Assembly (NCBI RefSeq): GCF_022179225.1
Contig: NZ_BPQL01000115.1
Location: forward strand, 1 to 47,067
DNA length: 47,067 nucleotides
Reading direction: 5' to 3'
Source of the DNA: Methylobacterium goesingense
GTDB lineage: Bacteria; Pseudomonadota; Alphaproteobacteria; Rhizobiales; Beijerinckiaceae
The first letter of the stretch is position 1, and each line of letters opens with the position of its first letter. Both the position numbers and the translations under genes were made by a program. This document shows, one piece after another, positions 26,056 to 33,220 of this stretch. The notes beneath the pieces were generated by a model. It did not search any database, was not told where the DNA came from, and worked only from the letters and a program-made list of their open reading frames with translations.

Positions 26056-26868
26056 CTTGCTCTCCTCGGATGTCGGATTGTCGAGGATGACGCGGCCGGC
26101 GCGTGGTTCGTTCCGTGGGCCGTCCTGCGCGATCGCGTCCCGCCTCGTCCGCGCTCGGGTCGAAGCCCAATCGCCTTGACCGTGCGCGGCGCTGCCGCTG
26201 GTGGCGACCGGATGTCCGGCTATCGCGCTGAAGCGGACGGTCCGCCTCCGAGCCATGGCGGTGATGGTGGCCACTCTGCGGCCTTCAGCCGACGTCGGCT
26301 CGGTGTGGCGGGTGGGGCCTGCCCCGGAGCCGGGCGGCGAACATGCCGGCTCCGACCCTGGCCGGGCGGCCCTGGCACGGTCCCACCCGCCAGCGCCCGG
26401 GGCGGACGGCGGACCGGCCGGACTCGCTCCCGTGCGCCATGGACCCGCCTTCGCAGCGTCACGGCGTGTCCGGCGTGGCCTGGCGGCCGATCAAGCCGGG
26501 AAGGTCCACGATCGTTGTTCCGGCGTAAAACACAATTGCGCCGGCGGCCAGAGCAGTCGTGAGGGCTGCATCGTCCAACGTTCAGCGCATGGAGGACTTG
26601 GAATATGTTTTTTAAGTATCAAAGAATGATTTTAATCATTTGAGACAAAATCAATTTAAGAGCGAAATTTGTTCGAAGACGAATTTTCAAATGGATTATT
26701 TCTCCGAAAGAAATTTGAATTACTGAAAAACCAATGTCGCTGCGAAGTTTTAGGCCAGAAGCTTTGTTGCGTGTGTGCTTTTAACACTTTTCCCGTCGCG
26801 CGCGCCGCGATACGCCCGTCTCGACGATCGTCGGCATCGCGGCCGGCACGGAGAAGCAGGGCACGACC
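26056..26868. other. Long intergenic region with AT-rich leader
   Basis: No gene is convincing in these 813 bases. Bases 26056-26580 are GC-rich with only weak overlapping frames. Bases about 26590-26790 are strikingly AT-rich against the rest of the window, with poly-T and poly-A runs. This is the immediate upstream region of the propeller-Hint gene, so it probably contains that gene's promoter and may be recently acquired DNA or a silencer/bending region. Confidence 0.6.
26625..26640. promoter_or_regulatory. AT-rich inverted repeat in propeller-Hint leader
   Basis: AATGATT (26625-26631), TT, then AATCATT (26634-26640): an exact 7-bp inverted repeat in the AT-rich block about 230 bases upstream of the ATG at 26869. 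It could be an operator or protein-binding site; it is not followed by a stem strong enough for a terminator. Confidence 0.35.
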
Positions 26869-29148
26869 ATGGCCATCACACGCGTATCGACCGCTGCCGA
26901 TGGAACGCAGGGCAGCAGCACCAGCTCGACTACCGTAACGGGATCCCAGGTCTCGGCCGACGGGCGCTACGTCGTCTTCACGAGCAGCGCCACCAACCTC
27001 GCGCCCGGCGACACGAACGGTCAGCAGGACGTCTTCGTCAAGGACACGCTCACCGGCACGGTCACCCTGGTCTCCACCAGCAGCACGGGTGTGCAGGGCA
27101 ACGGCACCAGTAGCACCCCCTCGATCTCGGCCGACGGCACCCGCGTCGCCTTCCAGAGCGCCGCCACCAACCTCGTCACGGGTGACACGAACAGCGCCTT
27201 CGACATCTTCGTCAAGGACCTGAGGACCGGCACCACCACCCGCGTCTCCACCGACAGCACGGGCACGCAGGCCACCGGCACAAGCAGCAACGCCGCGATC
27301 TCGGCCGACGGCACCCGCGTCGCCTTCCAGAGCGGCGCCGCCAACCTGGTGGCCGGCGACACGAACAACGCCACCGACATCTTCGTCAAGGACCTGGGTA
27401 CCGGCAGCACCACCCGCGTCTCCACCGACAGCACGGGCGCGCAGGGCGCCGGCGGCAGCGTCAACGCCTCGATCTCGGCCGACGGCACCCGCGTCGCCTT
27501 CGCGAGCACCGCCGCCAACCTCGTGGCCGGCGACACGAACGGTCAGCAGGACATCTTCGTCAAGGACCTGGGCACCGGCACCACCACCCGCGTCTCCACC
27601 GACAGCACGGGCGCGCAGGGCGCCGGCAGCAGCGGCAACGCCTCGATCTCGGCCGACGGCACCCGCGTCGCCTTCGCGAGCAGCGCCACCAGCCTCGTCA
27701 CGGGTGACACGAACGGTCAGCAGGACGTCTTCGTCAAGGACCTGGGCACCGGCACCACCACCCGCGTCTCCACCGACAGCACGGGCGCGCAGGCCAGCGG
27801 TACCAGCACCAGCGCCTCGATCTCGGCCGACGGCACCCGCGTCGCCTTCCAGAGTGGCGCCAGCAACCTCGTGGACGGCGACACGAACGGCGTCGCCGAT
27901 ATCTTCGTCAAGGACCTCGGCACCGGCACCACCACCCGCGTCTCCACCGACAGCACGGGCGCGCAGGGCACCGCCACCAGCAACGCCCCCTCGATCTCGG
28001 CCGACGGCACCCGCGTCGTCTTCGCGAGCGGCGCCAGCAACCTCGTGGCCGGCGACACGAACAACACCACCGACGTCTTCGAGGCCGACGCGGCCTGCTA
28101 CGTGACCGGCACGCGGATCCGCACGGAGCACGGCGAGGTCGCGATCGAGGATCTGCGCGTGGGCGATCGCGTGCTCACCGCCGCCGGCCAGCACCGGCCG
28201 ATCCGCTGGATCGGCAGCCGCGCCATGGCACCCCGCCGCCATCCCCGGCCCGGCCAGGCTCAGCCTGTGCGTATCCGCGCCGGCGCGCTGGGCCCGGACA
28301 AGCCCGCGCGCGACCTGCGCGTCTCGCCCGGCCACGCCCTCTGCCTCGACATGCTCGGCGAGGTGCTGGTGCCGGCCATCGCCCTGGTCAACGGATCGAC
28401 CATCGTTCAGGAGGACGTGGCGCACGTCACCTACTGGCACGTCGAACTCGACGGCCACGACATCCTGCTCGCCGAGGGCCTGCCCGCCGAGAGCTACCTC
28501 GAGTGCGGCAACCGGGGCTTCTTCGGCACGGGTGCGGTCGTCGATCTCGCTGCCGGTCCCGATGCCGGGGCGGCCACGACCGCCGATTATTGCCGGCCCT
28601 TCCACCGCGACGGCCCCGTCGTCGCGGCGGCCCGGGCGCGCCTGCGCAGCCGGGCCGAAGCGGCCGGCTGGACCTTGCGCCAGCCCGAGACCTGGGCCGG
28701 CGTTCACCTGGAGGTGGACGGCGTCCGCCTCCTGCCCGAGACGCGCGGGCTCTCCGCCTGCTTCGTCCTGCCGGCGGACGCCCGGGAAATCTGGCTCTGC
28801 GCGCCCACGAGCGTGCCGGCCCAGGTCTCCGACAGCGTGGATGAACGCGCGCTCGGGCTGTGCCTCGCGGGCCTGACTCTCACGGCCGGGTTCGAGGCAC
28901 CCCGCGCCGTCTCCCTGGGCGATCCCGCGCTCGCGGCGGGCTTCCACGCGGGGGCATCGGGCCACCGCTGGACGGCGGGCCGGGCTCGGCTGACGACCGG
29001 CCTGCTGGCGGGCTTGTCCGGCCCGGTCTTCCTGCGCCTCGATCTCGCCGCGCCCCCGCTTCCGCGCTGGGTCGGGCCCACGGCGGAAGTGGACGCGGTG
29101 AACTCGCCGCAGACGGAGCGCAACCTGGGCCGCGTCACGGCGGCCTGA
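26869..29148 (+). CDS. Seven-repeat beta-propeller protein with Hint_2 domain
   Basis: A 759-residue protein with two parts. Residues about 5-404 are seven tandem repeats, each with VSTDSTGAQ, SISADGTRVAF, SNLVAGDTN and DIFVKDLGTGTTTR, a TolB/WD40-like propeller pattern. Repeats 2-7 have an exact 58-residue period. The chain continues directly into a Hint_2 domain: Cys410 in ACYVTGTRIRTEHGEVAIED, DLRVGDRVLTAAG, RPIRWIGSR, and later LRVSPGHALCLD and ALVNGSTIV. Hint domains catalyse self-cleavage at the Cys; Hint_2 proteins are frequent in alphaproteobacteria, often on secreted or surface proteins. No signal peptide is visible at the N-terminus, so export, if any, would be by a type I-like route. 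Residues about 560-759 form an unrecognised tail. Confidence 0.85.
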   Translation: MAITRVSTAADGTQGSSTSSTTVTGSQVSADGRYVVFTSSATNLAPGDTNGQQDVFVKDTLTGTVTLVSTSSTGVQGNGTSSTPSISADGTRVAFQSAATNLVTGDTNSAFDIFVKDLRTGTTTRVSTDSTGTQATGTSSNAAISADGTRVAFQSGAANLVAGDTNNATDIFVKDLGTGSTTRVSTDSTGAQGAGGSVNASISADGTRVAFASTAANLVAGDTNGQQDIFVKDLGTGTTTRVSTDSTGAQGAGSSGNASISADGTRVAFASSATSLVTGDTNGQQDVFVKDLGTGTTTRVSTDSTGAQASGTSTSASISADGTRVAFQSGASNLVDGDTNGVADIFVKDLGTGTTTRVSTDSTGAQGTATSNAPSISADGTRVVFASGASNLVAGDTNNTTDVFEADAACYVTGTRIRTEHGEVAIEDLRVGDRVLTAAGQHRPIRWIGSRAMAPRRHPRPGQAQPVRIRAGALGPDKPARDLRVSPGHALCLDMLGEVLVPAIALVNGSTIVQEDVAHVTYWHVELDGHDILLAEGLPAESYLECGNRGFFGTGAVVDLAAGPDAGAATTADYCRPFHRDGPVVAAARARLRSRAEAAGWTLRQPETWAGVHLEVDGVRLLPETRGLSACFVLPADAREIWLCAPTSVPAQVSDSVDERALGLCLAGLTLTAGFEAPRAVSLGDPALAAGFHAGASGHRWTAGRARLTTGLLAGLSGPVFLRLDLAAPPLPRWVGPTAEVDAVNSPQTERNLGRVTAA
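26881..28080 (+). repeat. Tandem repeat array, 174-bp period
   Basis: Equivalent points of the units (the Arg-Val-Ser-Thr codons) fall at 26881, 27067, 27241, 27415, 27589, 27763 and 27937. Spacing is 174 bases exactly for all but the first interval (186). Nucleotide identity between the middle copies is very high, with most changes in the hypervariable segment after the GAQ codons, indicating recent duplication or gene conversion. Confidence 0.9.
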
Positions 29149-29280
29149 CGTCCATCGCGACCGAGGCCGGCGCGTGAGTGCGAGAGGCGGCGTTTCCAAC
29201 CGGTCTGAGGGCGGATTTCCCCGGGGCCTGCCGAGGATCGCGAGCACTCCCCCCATGGATCGGCTGATCGGGTTCTGATC

Positions 29281-29514
29281 CTAGAGCCAGCGCTCGTCGA
29301 GATCGGTGGCGTTGCGCGCGGCGATCGGTTGGTCCGCATCACCTTCGGCGAAGATCACCACGTCGTCGGGGCCGACATCGCGGGTGGCGTAGAAGTCCCA
29401 GCGCCGATGGATCACCCGGGGGCCGCCGAAGATCCGGTAGGCGTTCCAGTAGCGGTCATCCCGGAAGCCCACGTAATGGACGCAGCGTACGGGATCATCG
29501 GGCAGGTCAGCCAT
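29281..29514 (-). CDS. Small hypothetical protein
   Basis: A 77-residue protein with the ATG at 29514 preferred over longer in-frame starts, since upstream sequence is antisense to the phosphoesterase gene at 29633. It has no cysteine pair, signal or membrane segment. The aromatic-rich N-terminal half (VHYVGFRDDRYWNAYRIFGG) followed by VIHRRWDFYATRDVGPDDVV and an acidic stretch is likely a compact alpha/beta fold. No family was recognised. Divergent from the phosphoesterase with 118 bases between starts. Confidence 0.55.
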   Translation of the reverse strand: MADLPDDPVRCVHYVGFRDDRYWNAYRIFGGPRVIHRRWDFYATRDVGPDDVVIFAEGDADQPIAARNATDLDERWL

Positions 29515-29632
29515 CGCGGCCCATCCGCGGTCGGCGAGGTCGCACCGGCTTGCGGGCGTGGCCTGCTGCGCCATCTGGCGGGACCGCGACACGTCCCCGC
29601 TTCCCGCCGGGGCGCACCCGCCCGCAGGCTGC

Positions 29633-30190
29633 ATGGCAACGTTCTTCACGGCCGACACGCATTTCGGTGATGCTCCCCTCGTGCAACGGCGTCGGACAGC
29701 CTTCGGCTCCGTCGAAGCGCACGACGCAGCCCTGATCGCGCGGTGGAACGCGGTTGTCGGGCCGGACGATTCCGTCTGGCATCTCGGCGATTTCGCCGCC
29801 GGGGCCAGCCGCGCCCATTGCGCGGCGGTGTTCGCCCGGCTCAACGGCGTCAAGCGCCTGGTGCGCGGCAACCACGATACCAACCGGGTGCTGGGCCTGC
29901 CCTGGGCCGAGCCCCCGGTGGAGAGCGCGCGGATCACCGTGCAAGATGGGCAGGGACGGGCATGGCGCCTGTTCCTGTCGCATTACCCCCACCGGTCCTG
30001 GCCGGGCTTCTGGCGGGAGACGCGCCATCTCTACGGGCACACGCATGCCTGCCTGCCCGATACCAGCCGCGCCTGCGACGTCGGTGCGGATGCCTGGGAT
30101 TACCGCCCGGTCGAACTGGCGACGCTCCTTGCCCGGCAGGATGGGGCCGGTCAGGCGCCAGAGGAAATGGCGGCGCGGGGGCTACGCTGA
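29633..30190 (+). CDS. Calcineurin-like metallophosphoesterase
   Basis: A 185-residue phosphoesterase. The five metal-binding motifs are in order: TADTHFGD at the N-terminus, HLGDFAAG near residue 50, GNHDTN near residue 80, LSHYPHRSW near residue 120 and YGHTHACLP near residue 140. These give a dinuclear metal site as in YfcE/Calcineurin-like phosphatases. ATG 29633 puts the first motif directly at the start. The small size, without a cap domain, matches single-domain bacterial phosphoesterases often associated with nucleic acid or phage-encoded functions. Substrate unknown. Confidence 0.88.
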   Translation: MATFFTADTHFGDAPLVQRRRTAFGSVEAHDAALIARWNAVVGPDDSVWHLGDFAAGASRAHCAAVFARLNGVKRLVRGNHDTNRVLGLPWAEPPVESARITVQDGQGRAWRLFLSHYPHRSWPGFWRETRHLYGHTHACLPDTSRACDVGADAWDYRPVELATLLARQDGAGQAPEEMAARGLR

Positions 30191-30272
30191 CCGCCCGATC
30201 CCGTTCGGTCTTCGGCCGATACGCAGCCGCACGCGGGCGGCCCGAGGCCGGCGGCGTCCGCGCCCCTTGGCG

Positions 30273-30602
30273 TCAGAGCAGGCGCGGCCGTGGCGCGGGC
30301 GCTTGGGGATCCTTCTCCCATCCGCGCCGGCCCTCGGCGAGGCCAAACTGCAGGAAATGGATCAGCGGATTGGCGCCGTTCGCACGGACGTCGGCATGAG
30401 CCGCGAGGTAGCCATCCGTACTAAAGCCGGCGCTCGGATCACGCCCTTCCTTCCAGCCGATCGTCAGGTAGTGATCGAGCGGGGTTCCCCCGTATTGCTC
30501 GACGTCCCTGTACCAATAGAGATAATAGACGGCATCGAAACCCGCCATCGCAGAAGGTTTTCCGGTCTGTCCGGTTTTAGGTTTCAGGCGGAGGGACTTC
30601 AT
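30273..30602 (-). CDS. Small protein with DxxYY/PDV-type repeat motif
   Basis: A 109-residue protein, or 91 from the second Met at 30548. It has two related half-units: FDAVYYLYWYRDVEQYGG-TPLDHYLTIGWKEGRDPS, and GFSTDGYLAAHADVRANG followed by PLIHFLQFGLAEGRRG. This pattern of tyrosines, PDV-like turn and HYL/HFL-GxxEGR is found as a repeat attached to rhizobial glycosyltransferases and surface proteins. Here it stands alone with no enzyme domain. A close paralogue lies 290 bases upstream on the same strand. No ribosome-binding site is obvious, and start choice is uncertain. Confidence 0.65.
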   Translation of the reverse strand: MKSLRLKPKTGQTGKPSAMAGFDAVYYLYWYRDVEQYGGTPLDHYLTIGWKEGRDPSAGFSTDGYLAAHADVRANGANPLIHFLQFGLAEGRRGWEKDPQAPAPRPRLL

Positions 30603-30891
30603 GGCGGGAATCTATAAGGCTCGCCCACGACGAGGGGCAAGGTGCAAGCCGGTCACACCGGACGAGTTTCGCCTCGATGCGTGATGGTCCCGAAATCAGC
30701 TTTCGGCAGCGGACACTGTCCTGGGGCCAAGGCCCGCAGACCCGCCGATCACGGGGCTGCCGGTTGGTATAGCTTCAGGTTCGCAATCGTCGAGCCCCGG
30801 CCGAGCGGAGATTTTGGCGAGAGTAAGAAGCGAGGGCGTGAGCTCAGCGCATCGATCCTGCCCGCTAGATCGAGATTATGATCGCGCGCTT

Positions 30892-31191
30892 CTACGCGTT
30901 CTGCGAAAAAGCGCGGCCTTCGGCAAGTCCGTAGTTCAGGAAGTGGAGGAGCGGGCAGATATCCGCTTCTCTGACGTCGGTGTTGATAGCCAAGTAGGCA
31001 TTGCCATCGAATCCTTTGCTTGGATTGATGCCTGCCTTCCAGCCGAAATTCAAGTAGTGATCGAGTGCGGATCCCTCGTAATCTGCTGCGTCGGGGCAAT
31101 GAGACCGGTAATACGCTTCGTCGAAGCCCGGCATTTGTACGATCAAGGGATTGATTTCGTCGCTCATCGAAGGCTCGCGTTCATTGGTCAT
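30892..31191 (-). CDS. Paralogue of the PDV-type repeat protein
   Basis: A 99-residue protein (91 from the alternative Met at 31167). It has the same two half-units as the 30273 protein: FDEAYYRSHCPDAADYEG with ALDHYLNFGWKAGINPSKG, then DGNAYLAINTDVREA with PLLHFLNYGLAEGR. The two proteins align along their whole core, so they arose by duplication, but base composition differs: this copy and its upstream flank are less GC-rich than the rest of the window. No attached catalytic domain is present. Function unknown; surface or glycan recognition is possible by analogy with the larger proteins that carry such repeats. Confidence 0.65.
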   Translation of the reverse strand: MTNEREPSMSDEINPLIVQMPGFDEAYYRSHCPDAADYEGSALDHYLNFGWKAGINPSKGFDGNAYLAINTDVREADICPLLHFLNYGLAEGRAFSQNA

Positions 31192-31687
31192 AGGGTCGAG
31201 ACGATCGGCTTTTCTGTCTAGGGCAATGGTTTTGGAAGAGGAAGTCCTTTTTCGAACCTTTCAAATCCAGATGCGCCCCTGCTTTATTCGTATCCATCGG
31301 GGGGGGGGCTGGAGAGAGGAGCGGCCGAAGGGAAGCGTCCGGGTTCCGCTGGCTCGGACTGAAGGATGGCTCCGGGCATTGAGCTGGCCGTATCGATGGT
31401 CGAGGTCCCGATCGTGCCGGAGCGACAGCCTCAAGCGCTTCGCGCAGGATATGTCGATCTTAAGGAGAACTATTCGCCCAGTTTGGTTGTCGTGTTCCAG
31501 GGGGCTCTCGCTTGCCTTCGCTTCAGACTGCAGGGGCAGAACGCCCGACGGGGCCCAGATCGACGCGTGACTGGGAGGCCCGCGACTTAAGGTATCTATT
31601 GAATTGCGAGAAAAAATCGCCTTATAGGAGAATTCCTCTAAAACTCACCGCGTACGGCCAGATCTCGCCCGATGGAATGACCGAACC
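31192..31687. other. Intergenic region of mixed composition
   Basis: About 500 bases with no supported gene. The right part (about 31580-31690) is AT-richer and may contain the promoter of the methyltransferase. A run of ten G lies at 31299-31308. Short frames exist but lack a ribosome site or recognisable protein features. Confidence 0.5.
31299..31308 (+). repeat. G10 homopolymer tract
   Basis: Ten consecutive G residues, unique in the window at this length. It lies between leftward and rightward genes and not in a recognised reading frame, about 380 bases upstream of the methyltransferase. Such tracts can change length by slippage. Confidence 0.7.
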
Positions 31688-33103
31688 ATGGTGACACCGA
31701 CCTCGATCGAGACCGGCATCGTCGCTTCCGAGTCAGGGGAACTCGACCTGCGCCTCGATCCGGGCGACATGCTGGTGGGCACCTTCACCGGTAAGAAAAT
31801 CGCTTCCCGGGTCACGGTGCGGTGTGACGGCCGACACTGGGCGACGGTTCCGGTGACGAATGTCGAGGGTCTGGTCCGCTTCACGTGCCAGTTGCCACCC
31901 GTGATCGACCCGGCCGAGACCACGGTCGAGGTGTGGGGATCGTCCGAGGAGGCGTGCTTCGCGCGCTTCACGGTCCCGCCGCGCGCGCCCATCGTCAACC
32001 AGTTCGGGTTGAAGGCCCGCGACGTGCTCGCGGTCCATTCCCTGCCGTTCCAGGCGACCCCCTGGCTGAGCTTCGACGGTGCCCGCCTCGTCATCTCGGG
32101 TGAGCACCTGCCGCCTGCGGGCGATCCCGGCGCCCTGCGGGTGATCTTCGGGCCCGGGGTCGCCTACGAATTCCAGTATCCGCTACCCTCGATCTCCTTC
32201 GGAAAGCAGTTCTGGTACTGGCCGAACGCCCATCATTCGTCCTTCATGGTGGTCATCGATCTGCCCGCCTGTACGCCGGGATCCGATCCATTCAGCTTCA
32301 CCTTCGCGTACGACAACGGGAATCCCCTCGACCTGGACGGGCGCCAGGTCGGCGACATCCTGGGGCGGCGGGTCTTCGTCCCGACCCGTCTCGATGCCGG
32401 GATCGGACTGCCCCGCGACGGCAGCCAGCTGACCCGCGTGCAGACCTGGTCTAACGACCAGAGCGTCACATTCACGAGCCATTGCGCCTTCAAGGCCATC
32501 GAGAGCCTGCTCGGCCGCTACGGGGTGGCGAACCGCGACGGTGTCTCCGTGCTCGACTGGGGCTGCGGGCATGGCCGGGTCACGCGCCACTTCGTTCAGC
32601 AGTGGAATGCCGCCCGGGTCTGTGGAACCGACATCGACGACGAGACCATCGCCTGGTGCCGCGAGTACCTCGGGGGCGAATTCCGCACCACACCTTTCCT
32701 GCCGCCGACACCTTTCTCGGAGGGAAGCTTCGACGGCATCTTCGGAATCTCGGTGATGACGCACCTCTCCGCCGAGGTTCAGGCCGCCTGGCTCGATGAG
32801 ATCGGCCGTCTCCTCAAGCCGGAGGGCGTCGCGCTGATCACCTTCGGCGGGTCGCGGTCCGTCGCCTGGTCGTCGTTCTTCCGTGGGCCGGATTTCTGGC
32901 GGCACTGGACCGCGATGGGCTTCGACGATCGGCTGATCGATCCGGCTCTCGCGGGAAAGATCGCCGACGGCACCTACGATCGCCACACCGTGCAGACCCA
33001 GGATTACACGCGCCGGGCCTGGTCCAAGCATCTCAATGTCGTCGACATCATTCCGGATTTCATCGGAAACCTCGATGTCGCCGTTCTGTGTCGGCGCGCC
33101 TGA
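31688..33103 (+). CDS. SAM-dependent class I methyltransferase with N-terminal domain
   Basis: A 471-residue protein. The C-terminal half is a class I methyltransferase: motif I VLDWGCGHGRVTRHF near residues 288-302, an acidic loop CGTDIDDETIAWC, then FDGIFGISVMTHLSAEVQAAW and LLKPEGVALITFGG. The N-terminal 240 residues are beta-rich (LDLRLDPGDMLVGTFTG, VTVRCDGRHWATVPVTN, FMVVIDLPAC) without a named family; such extensions are seen in methyltransferases near glycan or surface gene clusters. The neighbourhood (repeat proteins and an autotransporter) supports modification of a surface polymer, but that is inference. The start at 31688 has no strong ribosome site. Confidence 0.8.
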   Translation: MVTPTSIETGIVASESGELDLRLDPGDMLVGTFTGKKIASRVTVRCDGRHWATVPVTNVEGLVRFTCQLPPVIDPAETTVEVWGSSEEACFARFTVPPRAPIVNQFGLKARDVLAVHSLPFQATPWLSFDGARLVISGEHLPPAGDPGALRVIFGPGVAYEFQYPLPSISFGKQFWYWPNAHHSSFMVVIDLPACTPGSDPFSFTFAYDNGNPLDLDGRQVGDILGRRVFVPTRLDAGIGLPRDGSQLTRVQTWSNDQSVTFTSHCAFKAIESLLGRYGVANRDGVSVLDWGCGHGRVTRHFVQQWNAARVCGTDIDDETIAWCREYLGGEFRTTPFLPPTPFSEGSFDGIFGISVMTHLSAEVQAAWLDEIGRLLKPEGVALITFGGSRSVAWSSFFRGPDFWRHWTAMGFDDRLIDPALAGKIADGTYDRHTVQTQDYTRRAWSKHLNVVDIIPDFIGNLDVAVLCRRA

Positions 33104-33155
33104 TCGGGCTCCCGGCTTTCACGCCCCATCCGGTTCCCGGCGCGGGACGATCGTC

Positions 33156-33200
33156 CGAAAAACCGCCCCTGGTCCGGATGCTCCGGGGGACTAGGGGCGG
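33156..33200 (-). terminator. Rho-independent terminator of autotransporter gene
   Basis: Reading leftward, CCGCCCCT (33200-33193) and AGGGGCGG (33170-33163) form a stem with a GC-rich inner region, followed immediately by five T on the minus strand (33162-33158). It lies 20 bases after the autotransporter stop at 33221, which is the ideal place. Confidence 0.8.
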
Positions 33201-33220
33201 CGTGCGCGATCGGGTTCGTC

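Noticed and set aside
26201..26629. Plus-strand frame in the long intergenic region
   Set aside because: It runs from GC-rich to AT-rich DNA with no compositional consistency, no ribosome-binding site and no recognisable protein.
26656..29256. Long open frame on the minus strand through the propeller-Hint gene
   Set aside because: It is an antisense shadow created by the high GC content and exact 174-base repeats; the protein is a run of repeated GDAGAVGRDRG-type units with no recognisable fold, and it includes the AT-rich leader.
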